This document shows positions 20,261 through 32,039 of a stretch of 64,000 bases of DNA, one piece after another. Below the pieces are notes generated by a model. That model saw only the letters and a program-made list of their open reading frames with translations, was not told the origin of the DNA and did not search any database. Numbering within the stretch: position 1 is the stretch's first letter; each line of letters opens with the position of its first letter. The position numbers and the translations under genes were made by a program. Source of the DNA: Tetraselmis striata (Eukaryota; Chlorophyta; Chlorodendrophyceae; Chlorodendrales; Chlorodendraceae); the NCBI GenBank assembly GCA_006384855.1, contig VCJN01002880.1, positions 1 through 64,000 of the forward strand. Reading direction: 5' to 3'.

Positions 20261-20904
20261 AGGCCAAGAACAACTCCCAAGTCGGATAGGACCTGTACTT
20301 TGCGCTGTGTCCGACGCAAAGTCGAATATGCGCCGCGAGATACTGCGCCTCCCTTTCTTCTATCGCTGACGTCGCCCCGAGGCAGAAGCCGCGCACCGGG
20401 CGAGCGCCCCTGCCAGCTGGCGAAATCTTGCACTTTGAAACAGAGATGGCACCCTCGGATGTGCAGTCACTTGAGAGGAGGCGTCTTCCGCCAGTCCGTA
20501 GAAAGTTGCACTTGGCGGATGTTAGGTTTGATTTCGCGCAGCCTCGACCCCCGCCCGCCGCGCACGGCAACGAGCATCACGTGCCGTTCGCGACGTTCGC
20601 GCGTAGTGCTGGTCGGTACCATTATTGCTCGTGCTAGTTACCCTCGAGTTACGTCGGCTTGTAATCCTTAGTAATGTAATAATAATAACATATATAGCGA
20701 CTAATAGATCGTACGATCACTCCAGTATTAATAGCGATAGGGTAATCCTTACGTACGGGGATGGTGCTGAGTCGGATTACCCAGAATCCTAACCACAACG
20801 AAATAACCACAATGTACTAATAAGGATGACCGGGGCGGGTCCCGGGCGGCGGGTGGGGGGGGGGGGGGGGGGGGGGTCATAGGGGAGACATGAACTTTTG
20901 GATC
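20261..20904. other. Kinase upstream region with a G22 tract
   Basis: No gene is supported. A run of 22 G lies at 20855-20876. The sequence between 20640 and 20830 is AT-rich. Confidence 0.5.
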
Positions 20905-21194
20905 TTAATTCTGCAACGAGCTTGAAATGTCCTTATTAATTCTGTAAACTCTCATGATTTTCCTAAAATGTTGAAATCGGCGAAGCCTTCTGGTCTTTAA
21001 TAAGTCCAATTTGAGTGCGTTAGGCAAAGCAGTGATCAAGATATACTGTATATAGTTAATACAAACGCGCCAGCCACTATCTGCCCGGAATGTGACGATT
21101 ATATCTATTGTCCATGCTGGTGTTGTGCTGTTGCATTTGCTGCAACCAACCACTGTTGATAGACCATCAAACCGCACAACATCCATGCTTGCTG

Positions 21195-21479
21195 CTATTG
21201 CCGCTGAGGGACTAGCGCATTCTCATGTAGTCGTGCACGTTGGGCATGCATTAGACGTTTTTGAGCCGAAGCCGCCGAAGCTTGCGCCTCCGCAGCAACC
21301 TGATCCGTTTTTTGCTTCATAGCGATAGCACGGAGGAGAATTGATTTCAAGACATTCTTCGTGGCGTTGGCATGATAGCTTAGCTTGTAAGGAGGATCGC
21401 ATAGCAAAGACTTCGACTCCTCCACATTCAGAGATGGAAGCTGCTTCTCGCGCCCATTGTTCCCCTTGACCTTGACCAT
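21195..21479 (-). pseudogene. Unidentified minus-strand frame
   Basis: This open frame has a coding-like central part (QLPSLNVEESKSLLCDPP) and an Ala/Gln-rich helical tail. It lies downstream, on the same strand, of the broken gene at 21707-22325 and may belong to the same decayed gene. No family is recognised. Confidence 0.25.
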
Positions 21480-21706
21480 GCAGTTGTAAGTGTACCGAGA
21501 CTCTTGTCATGCGCTGCTCGTATCTGCATGATTACAATCACATGATAGAAAATAGTGTAAGGACCTCAAGGGGACCGCAAAAATGTATGGGCTGAGGTCC
21601 ATTTGGCGTACTTCATGCGCACAGGGCATAGAGCGTGAAATCACAACTCCGCGCATGGTCATCATAGCCCGCGGGACACAAAAATCCCGCAATACTACAT
21701 TTAGTG

Positions 21707-22325
21707 ATCATCACCATCACCATCATCAACATCAAATTCGTCCTCTAATGCATCACTGTCACTATCATAGTCACTGAGTGTCTAGCACACTCCGAGGCTT
21801 GGTCATTTCAGCGCGCAAGTAAATGCCCTCAAAGTCTATTGCATCGACATCATCCTCAGACAAGACGCTCGGCCATGCATGTGGGATAGGGGGTGGCATG
21901 TCATAGTGGTTGTGTTGCTCAAGTGTGGAAGAAATCTCCGATGGGTCAATTAGATAGGCCTTAACCCACTCCACAGCCTCACGGTAAATGTCACACATCT
22001 CTGCATCATTGGGGACTCCGAGCCCATCCGCATATAACGCACTTGCATTGCGATCCATAGAGTAAATACTCAAGTTGTGTCCGCGCTTAGAGACGTGTTT
22101 CGGAATCTCATTCAGAACTTGTTTGTCAGCCTATATTGCCATATTGGAATGGTGGTTTGATGCTGCATTTTCAAACTCGGTGCAATCAAACTCCCCATTT
22201 GGCATGATAGCCCGGGTCTCGGAAAAGAAATGCTCGCATTGGTTAGAGCCCCGCCCGCAACCAGCAACACAAGTCTTAGGGCACCTCTCGTTTTGGAGCA
22301 GGCTTGCCGATAGTGACATCAAACT
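21707..22325 (-). pseudogene. Unidentified broken gene, Cys-rich then acidic C-terminus
   Basis: Read on the minus strand from 22322, one frame gives a Cys-rich stretch (RCPKTCVAGCGRGSNQC) and reaches a TAG near 22131. It continues in the same frame to 21771 with SIYSMDRNASALYADGLG and DIYREAVEWVKAYLID. A second frame change at the end would add a very acidic tail (DYDSDSDALEDEFD) to 21707. One nonsense codon plus one frameshift mark it as a pseudogene. The layout suggests a decayed transposon protein, but the family is not recognised. Confidence 0.5.
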
Positions 22326-22748
22326 TGTAATTCTTGGCCTTCGCTTGTTCCGACCGGATCGCGCGTTGAAGATGTAGGGACACTGCTACCAGGACGAACA
22401 CTCTGTCCCGAAGCAGGCGCAGTAGGAGTTCCAGCGCTGGGGCCGACCTTATTTCCAGGGTACAGGGTACATTTTTGAGTCAAAACGGTCCAATTTCTGG
22501 ACTCGAAAATGTGCCCCCCACGTGATCGCTTAGGCTTGGATATGTACCCATTTTTCGGTCACATTTCAGGTGCAATGCAACACTATACGAGAGTACTAAG
22601 AATGGCACATCGGCGTGTCCTCTTCGCGCCCTCAGTCGCGTAAAGTACTATCCGCGTCACCTTGGAAGGTTGCGGACGCGAGGGCGTAGCGAATGGCGTT
22701 TAAAACCTGGAAATCGAGCCTCACTCGCGCAGAGAAGACGCCCCGGGC

Positions 22749-23666
22749 CTACGAGTCTATCGCCGACCTCAGAGATTGTGTTCGTCGCAACGAAATGCTA
22801 CCTCTGAACCCTGCTGACAGCGACGCGGCGTTGGGGCGAGATGTCGGCGCAGGCGGCGGTGCGGGCTTCGCGTCCCGAGATGAGGGCTCCTTAGGCGGAG
22901 ATGCGGGTCGGGGAGGCGGAGATGCGGCACCGCCACGGGAAGATGTGGCCATGCCACTCCCACCAGCGGCACCCGAAGGCGCCTGGCGGCTTGACGTGGC
23001 TTCGCGTTTCGGCTTAGGCGCCTGGAAGGGGTCGTCGTCGTCCAACTCTTTCGCCATCTTAAAGGAGGAGTCGGCCCACGCTTCTTGGAATGCTTCTTGC
23101 GCAGCTTAATGGGCGACAAGCTGCTCTTGCCTCCATAGGCGGAGATGCGGGTCGGGGAGGCGGAGATGCGGCACCGCCACGGGAAGATGTGGCCCTGCGA
23201 CTCCCACCAGCGGCACCCGAAGGCGCCTGGCGGCTTGACGTGGCTTCGCGTTTCGGCTTAGGCGCCTAGAAGGGGTCGTCGTCGTCCAACTCTATCGCTA
23301 TCTTGAAGGAGGGCTCGGCCCGCGCTTCTTGGAATGCTTCTTACGCAGCTTAATGGGCGACAAGCTACTCTTGCCTCCCGTGCTCAACGCACCGTGCGGG
23401 CGCTTCGTCGCACTCGAAGGTTGAGGCTCACTCGGCGGCTTGGCAGTCTCCGAGGGACCAAGCTTGCTCGGGGGAGGGGCGGAGCTGCTCGAAGCTCTAT
23501 CAAGAGGCATGCTGCAGCGCCGTTTTGGGAGCCATCTCCGCCGGACCCCGGTCGCGGTAGTTGAGATGCGGGCTTGGAGGACCCGCCAGCCTGACGCGGC
23601 GCCGCTACAACTTGGTAGTAGCGGTCGTCGACCAAGACGGTGGGGGGTAAAGAGCCGGCTCGGCAA
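22749..23666 (-). pseudogene. Low-complexity Pro/Ser/Arg-rich frames, possibly one decayed gene
   Basis: Minus-strand frames here encode disordered sequence: LDDDDPFQAPKPKREA followed by Pro-Ala-Ser-Pro repeats, and KLRKKHSKKRG. The 244-bp duplication underneath repeats both segments. The second unit carries a stop inside the DDDDPF frame. A real protein is uncertain, because GC-rich sequence yields such frames by chance. Confidence 0.25.
22894..23380 (+). repeat. Tandem duplication, two units of 244 bp
   Basis: The sequence starting ggcggagatgcgggtc at 22894 recurs at 23138, with a few substitutions through about 23380. Confidence 0.85.
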
Positions 23667-23727
23667 CCTTTCAGTATAAGGATGATTTATATGACAAAAA
23701 GGGGATTTAATTGCCCATATGCTTTAC

Positions 23728-24600
23728 AATACTATACAGATTGCAAGGCAGTACGACTAATGCCTGATATTTGCTCGCGGCACGCTGCAGATTGCTGCAG
23801 CGCTGCACCGCAGATGCTGCCTTTAGACATGCTTTAACTGCCTAGATGGCTGCAAACCATTTAGTATGCTAAGTTGCATGGCATGAAAGGGATATGAACA
23901 CGCACCGGCTTGACGATACTATGCAGTTTGCAAGGCAGTTCCGCTAATACCTGATATTTGCCGGCGGCACGCCGCAGATTGCTGCAGCGCTGCACCGCAG
24001 ATGCTTTGCTGTCTTTAGGCATGCTTTAATTGTCTAGATGGCTGCAAACCATTTCGTATGCGGGGCTGCATGGCATAGAAGGGCTATGAACACGCACCGG
24101 CTTGACGATACTATGCATTTTGCAAGGCAGTTCCGCTAATACATGATATTTGCCGGCGCCACGCCGCAGATTACTGCAGCGCTGCACCGCAGATGCCGCC
24201 TTAAGGCATGCTTTAATTGTCTAGATGGCTGCAAACCATTTAGTATGCGGGGCTGCATGGCATAGAAGGAATGTGAACACGCACTGGCTTGCTTGACGAT
24301 ACTACACAGATTGCAAGGCAGTACGGCTAATACCTGATATTTGCCGCAGATGCTGCCTTTAGGCATGCTTTAATTGCCTAGATGGCTGTAAACCATTTAG
24401 TATGCGGGGCTGCATGGCATAGAAGGGATGTGAACACGCACCGGCTTGCCGATACTACCGGGACTGCAAGGCAGTTGGGCTAATACTTGTTATTTTATGG
24501 CGGCACGCCGTAGATTGCTGCAGCGCTGCACCGCAGATGCTGCCTTTAAGCATGCTCTGATTGCCTAGATGGCTGCAAACCATTTAGTATGCGGGGTTGC
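23728..24600 (+). repeat. Satellite array, about 190-bp unit, five copies
   Basis: Units start at about 23730, 23918, 24108, 24300 and 24455, each with the motif gcaaggcagt followed by ctgatatttg, then gctgcagcgctgcaccgcag and gatggctgcaaaccattt. The fourth unit lacks about 35 bp. Units differ by scattered substitutions. Confidence 0.9.
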
Positions 24601-24854
24601 CTGAATCACCAACATGCCCCAGCCGCCGCGCTTGGCGCCGCGCTGCGCCGGTCGCCGCGCCTTGGCGCCCCGCTGCCCCGGCCGCGCTAGCAAAGGAAGT
24701 GCGGTTTGTGAAATCGACAGACAGGAGTCGATTCAACTCTTATCTGCGGTCGAAAATGATCTGTTATGATCATTGATTATGATTAATGAGGTATTTCCGA
24801 GGGAGCTATGGCAGCGAAGTTCAAGCTGCATGAATCCCCTGTCACGGTCCATAC

Positions 24855-26130
24855 ACAAACCCACGTTGCTCGCCGAGCGAGGTGCTCCGAGAGATGCGCC
24901 CTTTAAGTCGCCGAATCTCTTCCGACGACCAACCACAACGCGCGTCCGTTGGTGTCGGGGTTTCTTGGGTGCTTTGACGCGATGAGAAGTACACGACCCG
25001 CTGTCAACAGACTGTCGAGGTAGTCCATTCGCGGGAGGGGCCCTTGCGTCAATTAGGTGCTCGGAATCTGCACGCGATAGATTTCCGCCTTGGAGGCCGC
25101 CAGCGGCTAATTCAGGTGAGTGAACCAAGGCGACATGGCAACGACAAAGGGCTCCTTGCCTAGGGCAGCGTTACAAGAGCTAGGGGAGACAATACACGGG
25201 TTTGTACGCGGAGAGATGCGGGCGTTCATATGCACCCACTGCCGAGATGCGGGTAATCCCACCCTTTACGGTTAATTCGATCTCTCCACCCTCCGCATCT
25301 CGTGCTCGTCAGTCGTGCCAGCGGTGGCCTCAGCCACCGCTGCTTTGACGTCCGCGAGGACGTACCCGTCGTCCCCAATGTGGGCCTCCGGGTTCCAGTG
25401 CCGCATCTCTTTCGCCGCCGTCATGGTTCTCGCTGTCTCGCATACACGAACCCACGTTGCTTGCCGAGGTGCTCCGAGAGATGCGCCCTTTAAGTCGCCG
25501 AATCTCTTCCGACGACCAACCACAACGCGCGTCTCTTGGTGTCGGGGTTTCTTGGGCGCTTTGACGCGATGAGAAGTACACAACCCGCTGTCAACAGACT
25601 GTCGAGGTTGTCCATTCGCGGGAGGGGCCCTTGCGTCAAGTAGGTGCTCGGAATCTGCACGCAACAGATTTCCGCCTTGTAGGCCGCCAGCAATTATAGG
25701 AGCAAATTCAGGTGAGTGAACCAAGGCGACTTGACAACGACAAAGGGCTCCTTGCACAGGGCAGCGTTACAAGAGCTAGAAGCGACAGTACACGGGTTTG
25801 TACGCGAGACATGCGAGCGTTCATGTGCCCCCACTGCCGAGATGCGGGTAATCCCACCCTCTACCTTTAAATTCTCTCCACCCTCCGCATCTCTTGCTCG
25901 TCAGTCTTGCCAGCGGTGGCCTCAGCCACCGCTGCTTTGACGTCCGGGAGGACGTACCCGTCGTCCCCAATGTGAACCTCCGGGTTCAAGTGCCGCATCT
26001 CTTTCGCCGCCGCCATGGTTCTCGCTGTCTCCCATACACGAACCCACATTGCTTGCCGAGGTGCTCCGAGAGATACGCGCTTACACTCGCCGAATCTCGT
26101 CCGACGACCAACTTCAAGGCGTCGACAATT
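24855..26130 (+). repeat. Tandem repeat, about 594-bp unit, one full and two partial copies
   Basis: 24855-25280 matches 25445-25870, and 25281-25530 matches 25875-26115, giving a period near 594 bp. Each unit contains the motif gagatgcggg near its end. Confidence 0.85.
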
Positions 26131-26141
26131 GTCACATCTCG

Positions 26142-26205
26142 CCCCCCCCCCCCCCCTTGACGGCAGTGAGTGGCGCGAGCAATTGAGAAAGATGATGAGG
26201 AGCAG

Positions 26206-26236
<31 letters not shown>
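26142..26236 (+). repeat. Poly(C) tracts C15 and C31
   Basis: C runs occupy 26142-26156 and 26206-26236. They are the source of the Gly-rich minus-strand translations here. Confidence 0.95.
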
Positions 26237-26237
<1 letters not shown>

Positions 26238-26286
26238 CCACGCCGTCGACATGGGCAGGATTCGAGCCGCAGTCCGGGTCTGCCAT

Positions 26287-27258
26287 GAGGGCTTTTGCCG
26301 GGCCATTTTACCAGGGGACGAAATTCGCATCCGACGGTGAGCTTCTTGGACATACTCGTTGCAAATCCCCCGCAGCTCGTTGTACACAAGCCGGTGGTCT
26401 TCAGAGGCCAAGAAGGCCCGCATGTTCACCGTGCTCTCGTCCCTGCCCCTCCCCTGCAGTCTGAGGTCATCGGGTACTGCGGATCGTGCATGAGGTGTTA
26501 GAGGTCGTTGGCAGACAAGGACGAAAACACGAAACGGGGTGGAAACGGGGCGGGTGTCACCACTCATAATGTCGAGATGCGCGACGGCGAGGTGCGCTGA
26601 ACGCAGCCCACGGCGCCCTGATGAGAGATGCGGGCGAAGATGCGAGTCCGCGTACCGTTGGAGTCGCTCCTGGGAGAGGGTCCAAAGGTGGCACATCTTG
26701 AGGCTTGGGGGGTCAGGCTGAGGCTCGCGGTGAGGCGAAGGCTGCGAATCTCCGGCCCCATGCCATGGCGGTCCGCTTCGATGTTGCCCACCGCTCGGCT
26801 GCAGGGGCCTCATAGGTTGCTGAGTCGTGGGTAATTGCGCCTAGGAGCCCTCCTGCCCGAACGCAAGTGCATCTGCGGAGAATCTTGCGCCATGGGGGTC
26901 ACTAGGAGTGTGTCGAGAGCCCTCGTTGGTTCAAAACCAAGTGCAGCCGCAGATGCCCCGCCACAGGACTATGCAAGCGGGTAGAGGTGCGTTTTGCTCT
27001 GCGAGGACGGTCTGCCATGCTTTTGTGCATCGATAAGCGTTAAGATGCATGAAAGAACACAAGCGCGAGGGAGCCTACGAGTGGTAGATGAGTGAAAAGC
27101 ACAGTGCGGCGGAGTGGCATTCGAGGCGAGAAAATCGGTTAGCATGGAAGGGTACCGACGCATCTAGTCAAAGGGCGTTGGACAGGCGTGTAGTACATAG
27201 TGCGGGTTCATTTCACTTGCTAGGTGAATAGTACCTCGTACGGTGTTGGCAAGAAGAG
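26287..27258. other. Spacer without a supported gene
   Basis: Only short frames occur. The right end borders YR copy B. Confidence 0.5.
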
Positions 27259-27375
27259 TTTCAAGTTGAGTCTGGTTTTGCCAAAAAGGTCGCGCAGGCT
27301 GTTTTACACGGTCAAGAGCCGAAATTGGCAGGATGGTTTAGCGAAAGCGTGGAGGGAAAACGGAGTCAGGGGGGG

Positions 27376-27562
27376 CGCTGCGTGGAACGCAGCGAAAACT
27401 GGAAGATGGCAGGCTCAGATGTTATGGCTGCTTTTATGTCTACTCGTGCTGCACCCAAAAAGGGCGCAACGACAGGTGCCTAGTTCCCGTACCACAGAGC
27501 AGCACTTGTAGCTGAAAAGCGGTTAGGTCAAGGGAGGAAACCCCATAAACTAGTTTAGATCA
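27376..27562 (-). repeat. A2 repeat of YR copy B
   Basis: 187-bp repeat, near-identical to 30274-30460, bounded by the B1 joint at 27563. Confidence 0.9.
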
Positions 27563-27640
27563 TTTCAATTTGAGTCTGGTTTTGCCAGTCATGAGCGAAC
27601 GGAGAGAGCGGTGGATTGACGGAGAAGGGGTAGCGCCAGG

Positions 27641-29225
27641 TCATGAAGGAGGCACCGGGAAGGCCACCGCTACGGAGTCCTGTTGGACTTGGAAGTGGCG
27701 GAGGGGGGCGATGTGGCCAAAGAAGAACCATGCGCCAGGTGAAGGAAGAACGTTGGGGTCGATGTAGTCCAGAACGACGTCGGAGTTAGTGGCCAGCCGC
27801 CTTGGTAGCGAATGTGGGACAATGGTACTCCGATGGCGTTGGCCGCAGACGCTGCTCCCTTGCGAAGGCTGGGTGAGGTCCAGGAAGTGCCGGCGGGAGG
27901 GGCAGCACCGACAAGACGGACGGCTGTAGCCAGACAGTCCGACATTGTAGCGGCAGTCCAAGGTTTTGACTGCTCGCTTGGGGTGACCGCCCAGAAGTTT
28001 GTTTCAGCCAAGGCAACAGTAACCAGGGAGATAGACTGTATTGTGTCGATGAAGTGGTGCAGGAGACGTGCACCTCGGGGGTGCTCGGCCAACGGAAGGA
28101 GAAGTACGCGCAGGTCGTCGCGTCCCCGTCGGCCAGCGCGGCCTTTCTCGCGGTACACCTGCAGGGTGATGTTGTAATCGTCGACATGCACATCTCGCAC
28201 TCGGCAGGAGACGCTAGTAAGTCCTCTGGTAAAGAACATGAAGTTGACAACCGAGGCCACGAGGGCTCGGAAGTCGTGTTGGTACTCTGGGGTGGGAGCA
28301 GACACAATCAGCTCGGCCTTTGTGACGAAGCGGTAAGCTACATCAGCAGGCAGAGGAACTCGCAAAGGGGCGGCTTCCATACGTCGCTGCCGCAACATCA
28401 GCCCACGCCTAGCTGCAGTAAGCTGTAGGCCGTCCTTGGCGATTGGGTCGAGGTTGTGCAGCTCGAAAAACGTGTTGATTGCAGACATGTAGGGTTGCTG
28501 TGACTTAGCTCCAATGTGCCCTCGCTCACCAATCCAGGCAACGTACCGGACGACAGTAGCAGTGGTCGCCTCCAGTGGGCTGATGTTCTCGGAGTCGTGA
28601 CAAAACTCCGCGAACTGAGACAGTCTACCGGCGTAGCTCTTGAACATCTGAGCGGCGAGGGAGCTGGAGAGCAGGTCGAGTGTCCGTTTTCCAAGCTCGT
28701 CCGAGCCGAAAGCGTCATGCAGTCGAGCTCGCAGTGAAGCAGCCCAAGGGGCGACAACTTCGGGCTCGTCAATTACGTAAGTGCGTCGTTTTACCGACAG
28801 AGTTCCAGGAGGGCGACTACTGTTTGCAAAGTACTCGGCAGCATCGGTTAGATTCCCGGCGGCTGGCCGGTAGTTGCTGGACGGGTTTGCCGTAGCACCA
28901 GTACGGGTTTGCGGGGCTAGGTTCAGGTAGGAGGGCCGCCCCGCGCGCCCATCGCGCTCGTAGCGCCTGTCATGCGCGTAACGTACACGCGCGAAGCTTG
29001 GTCGTTGTGAAGCAGTTGTGACACGCAGTGTAACAACCGACGGACGCGGCGATGGAATGGTACGGGAGGCGGTTGGTTGAGCCGCCATGTGCAAGTGTGC
29101 GGATGGTTGAGCCGCACTCGGTTGTAGCTATAAGAAGCGCCGTACCGAGGAAGGTCTAAATGAAGTCTGTAAGGTGGGGGGGTCAGGTCCTGACACAGGG
29201 CGCTCATCCCGCCGTTGAGCTGCAA
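27641..29225 (-). pseudogene. Tyrosine recombinase of YR copy B, frameshift before the catalytic Tyr
   Basis: The frame is open from above 29094 to 27670 and includes the core-binding region, YREKGRAGRRG and the HxxR-like PSLRKG (here His is Pro) with SHIRYQGGW. Just after GGW one G is missing compared with copy A. The Tyr-bearing end DYIDP (to 27641) therefore lies in another frame. Copy C carries the same one-base deletion. The box I Arg position reads GLTSVS. Confidence 0.85.
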
Positions 29226-29305
29226 GGGTGCGTTTTGCGGCGGTCACCGAAAGGTGGCCTGGCTCGCAAAGCTCCAGCAGCTCCGACGAAAGGCGCCCCA
29301 CACCG

Positions 29306-30160
29306 TCACTCGTGCTCACCTTCGCGGCCACGCCCGCGTCCACCGCCACGCCCTCGTCCACGTCCGCGACCTGCAGCTGCTGCCGCCACCCGAGCAGTAG
29401 CGGTTGCTTTGGCGCTGTTGGCCACAGTCGCCTCGAAGACGCGACGCTCGTAGTCCCTCATGAGGTCCCCGAAAATCGCGGAACCCAGATGCTCAGAAGC
29501 AGGCTGAAAGTGCTGAGCTCGCAGCACGTCCAGAATACTTTGGTCACCGTGTACACGCTTGACCTCATTAAGCCTCCGTAGGAAGGCCAAACGAAAACGA
29601 AACGCCTTGTCGATGGCTTCGGCGTGGTTCCGAGCTCTCGCGAGGTAGGGGGTGAAGTCCTGATTTGTAGTAGGGACGTAAGGCAGCAACTCATCGAGAG
29701 CCACGAAAAGTGCAGCCATGTGGGCGCCGAAACACGACATCCATAGATACTCCTCCTAGGCCGGCAGACGCCGGTCATCCTGCTTGAGGTACTCGTTCGT
29801 TAGGTCGGTGCTCAGGGGGAAGAGCCCAGGCACCCTGCTGACCGGTCGAACGGCCTCGTAACCAGACCCTGCTCTCTGCAATAGCTCTGGCACCGCGAGG
29901 TAGTCATCCTCGTCACTCACGGATTTTGCTCCGACACGGCCGCCTTGGGCTAGCTCTAGCAAGTCGGGGCACTCTGCGGCTCCCCCGCTGCCTGTCGGCC
30001 GTCCCGCGATGCGCTGCCCGGAACCGGAACCATGTGCTCCTTCTCCATCAACAACGCGCTCACGAGCCGTCAATTGGGTCATCGCAGTAGCCAACCCTCG
30101 CAGTTCTGCGTGTAGCGACTCGAGCGTCGGCCCAACGACGGGTTCTTCTCCATCTGGCAT
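29306..30160 (-). pseudogene. Gag-like ORF1 of YR copy B, one nonsense codon
   Basis: The frame starts at ATG 30160 (MPDGEEP) and matches copy A throughout, including the RGRGRGRGG tail. It is interrupted by a single TAG near 29757, where copy A has a CAG codon. It lacks a short segment near the N-terminus relative to copy A. Confidence 0.85.
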
Positions 30161-30273
30161 GGTAACGCATGGGCGTACGGATGAGAATATCATACACGGA
30201 TGGCGAGCCGGGTGTGGTCTTGAACAACCTGGGGTGACCTTGCTCGCAACATGTTACGAGACAGTTTTAATAT

Positions 30274-30460
30274 CGCTGCGTGGAACGCAGCGAAAACTGG
30301 AAGATGGCAGGCTCAGATGTTATGGCTGCTTTTATGTCTACTCGTGCTGCACCCAAAAAGGGCGCAACGACAGGTGTCTAGTTCCCGTACCACTGAGCAG
30401 CACTTGTAGCTGAAAAGCGGTTAGGTCAAGGGAGGAAACCCCATAAACTAGTTTAGATCA
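30274..30460 (-). repeat. A1 repeat, left end of YR copy B
   Basis: The element begins with tgatctaaactag on the minus strand at 30460. The flank is unrelated to those of copies A and C. Confidence 0.9.
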
Positions 30461-31186
30461 GAACTTGTCAAAGCCCAGATCACAGTACATTCGTTCATTA
30501 TTAGGCGTAACTCAAATTTGCCCCCCCCCCCCCCCCAAAAGGGGTACAATTTTGAGTTAAGGGGGATGCAATTTTGAGTCCGTAAATGTGCCCATTTTGA
30601 CTCAATCATTGCCCTTTTTCCTACTGGAGGTCACTGACACGGACGAAACACCGATGGCTGGTGTAGCGGCCACTGGGGCTTTCGCATACAACCATTGTTG
30701 CCTGAATGACTGCCCACCCTTTGCAAGTGTTGCATGCGATAGCCGCAGCTCGCTTTCTTAGCGTCGTTTGTTGACTTAGCGCGCCGTTGCAGCCGGGCAA
30801 TACGTGCCAAGGCCTCCGACTCATCTACGCCGGTGTCGCTATCAAATGTTTCAGCGTGACGTTTCTTGCCGACCTTGCCCCTCTCCTTCGATCGGGACTA
30901 CCTCTCGCCACTGGACGTCGAATATATCCCGATGATAGCTAGGAGGCGCAGAGCACTTGTCCTTGACGAACAACGTCTCCAGCCCTACTAAATCATCGAT
31001 GGCTTTCTGAGATCGCACCCGACATTTCATGGAGTAGAATGTGGTCCGCGCAGTCACCTTATGAAGTAACTTGACAGTTGAATCAACGATGCGTCGATTT
31101 TTCAGAAAATTTTAAAAGAACGGGTTCTATATCACTGGCCTGCAGTTCCATGGATAGCATTGCCAGCGCTTTGAAGTGCTAGCAGC
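30461..31186. other. Spacer with a C16 tract and possible gene relics
   Basis: A run of 16 C lies at 30521-30536. It is followed by a piece (about 30480-30610) resembling 22440-22560 (aatgtgccc and gagtc motifs). The minus-strand frame 30851-31057 has a coding-like segment (DDLVGLETLFVKDKC), but no gene model is supported. Confidence 0.35.
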
Positions 31187-31405
31187 GAGCGTTTGCATTG
31201 CCAGCGCTTTAAAGTACCGGAGTTTTTTTTCCATTACCAGCAGCGAGTAGCGAGTATCAGTACTAGTACCAGCAATACCAGCAGTACCAGCACCGAGTAG
31301 CGAGTACCAGTACTAGCAGTGAGCGTTTGCATTGCCAGCGCTTTGAAGTACCTGAGTTTTTTTTCCATTACCAACAACGAGTAGCGAGTACTAGTACTCA
31401 TAGCC
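31187..31405 (+). repeat. Direct repeat, about 133-bp spacing
   Basis: The sequence gagcgtttgcattgccagcg followed by a T8 run and cgagtagcgagta occurs at about 31187 and again at about 31320. Tracts of cagtac/ccagta units lie between. Confidence 0.8.
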
Positions 31406-31548
31406 TCCCAACCGCGAGATCGTAATCGGACGGCTGTGTAATTAAGGACCGTGCGTGGGCGGGTGGGTGGGCGAGTGGGTGGGTGGCCTTGGGTGGCATG
31501 GGTGGATTATAGTACTTAGTAGTACATTCCAATAGATAAGCGCTTTAG

Positions 31549-32039
31549 TCATGCACCTATAGGCCAAATCCGCTGCACTATACGAGTACCCGTACGGCCA
31601 TTATAAAGCTCACCGCCGAAAAATCGACGCTTCGCTGGATTATCCATTCCTGTCGGTGTTGAGGGTACAGAACGCCTTGTGAGAAAGTGGCCTCCACCCT
31701 TGACATTGAAGGTAATAATGACGTAATCAGCCGCTTGATTCTTCAGAAAGGCTTGCAGCTTTGTTGTGTCCCGCACACGCTGCTCAGCATCGTTGCCATT
31801 GTCACCAACACGCTTCAACTTGACATGCACAAACTGCACTGCAGCAAGAAAATAAAAGGGCAAACCAACGATTCTAAGCAAAGGCTAGTCAATGCGCATG
31901 GCACCATGGGCATGCACAAGCAAAGAAGCATGCGAGCAGAGGCACTACGCAAAACAGGCGTCACCAGTTGATTCTCTAACTCTGTCGAGTGCTTTCCTTC
32001 ATCTTCATACTTTTCACGCATGCGCTCTTTCAGCACCAT
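31549..32039 (-). CDS. Unknown two-exon protein gene
   Basis: Exon 1 runs 32039-31965 and exon 2 31833-31549. The 131-bp intron (31964-31834) starts GTGACG and ends TGCAG, in phase 0, giving 119 residues from the ATG at 32039. The open frame continues upstream to about 32096 with coding-like sequence (TGFNGQQLVKEEG), so the true start is probably in an earlier exon. The protein begins charged and helical (KERMREKYEDEG) and later contains YVIITFNVKGGGHF and RRFFGGELYNGRTG. No family is recognised; it could be a host gene or part of a transposon. Confidence 0.5.

Larger units (their letters stand above)
24733..26813 (-). pseudogene. Unidentified minus-strand coding frames in tandem units
   Basis: Two tandem units keep an open minus-strand frame with mostly conservative differences. 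Shared segments are AAKEMRH, HIGDDGYVL, DVKAAVAEATAG and EMRRVER (25272-25757 and 25867-26286). The frame 25986-26813 adds AFLASEDHRLVYNELRGIC upstream but includes Gly runs that are simply translated poly(C). The repeated conserved frame suggests duplicated exons of a real or recently real gene. No family is recognised. Confidence 0.4.
27259..30460 (-). mobile_element. YR element copy B
   Basis: This has the same layout as copy A on the minus strand. A1 is 30460-30274, ORF1 and recombinase follow, B1 lies just above 27562, A2 is 27562-27376 and B2 ends at 27259. A1 and A2 differ at two of 187 positions, so the insertion is recent. ORF1 has one nonsense codon and the recombinase one frameshift. 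No RT is present. Confidence 0.9.

Noticed and set aside
21092-21322. Plus-strand 76-residue frame
   Set aside because: It is antisense to a better-looking minus-strand frame, without a recognisable domain.
25986-26813. A 275-residue minus-strand frame with long Gly runs
   Set aside because: The Gly runs are translated poly(C) tracts, and much of the frame is antisense to tandem repeat. Only the parts conserved between units are kept as a tentative pseudogene.
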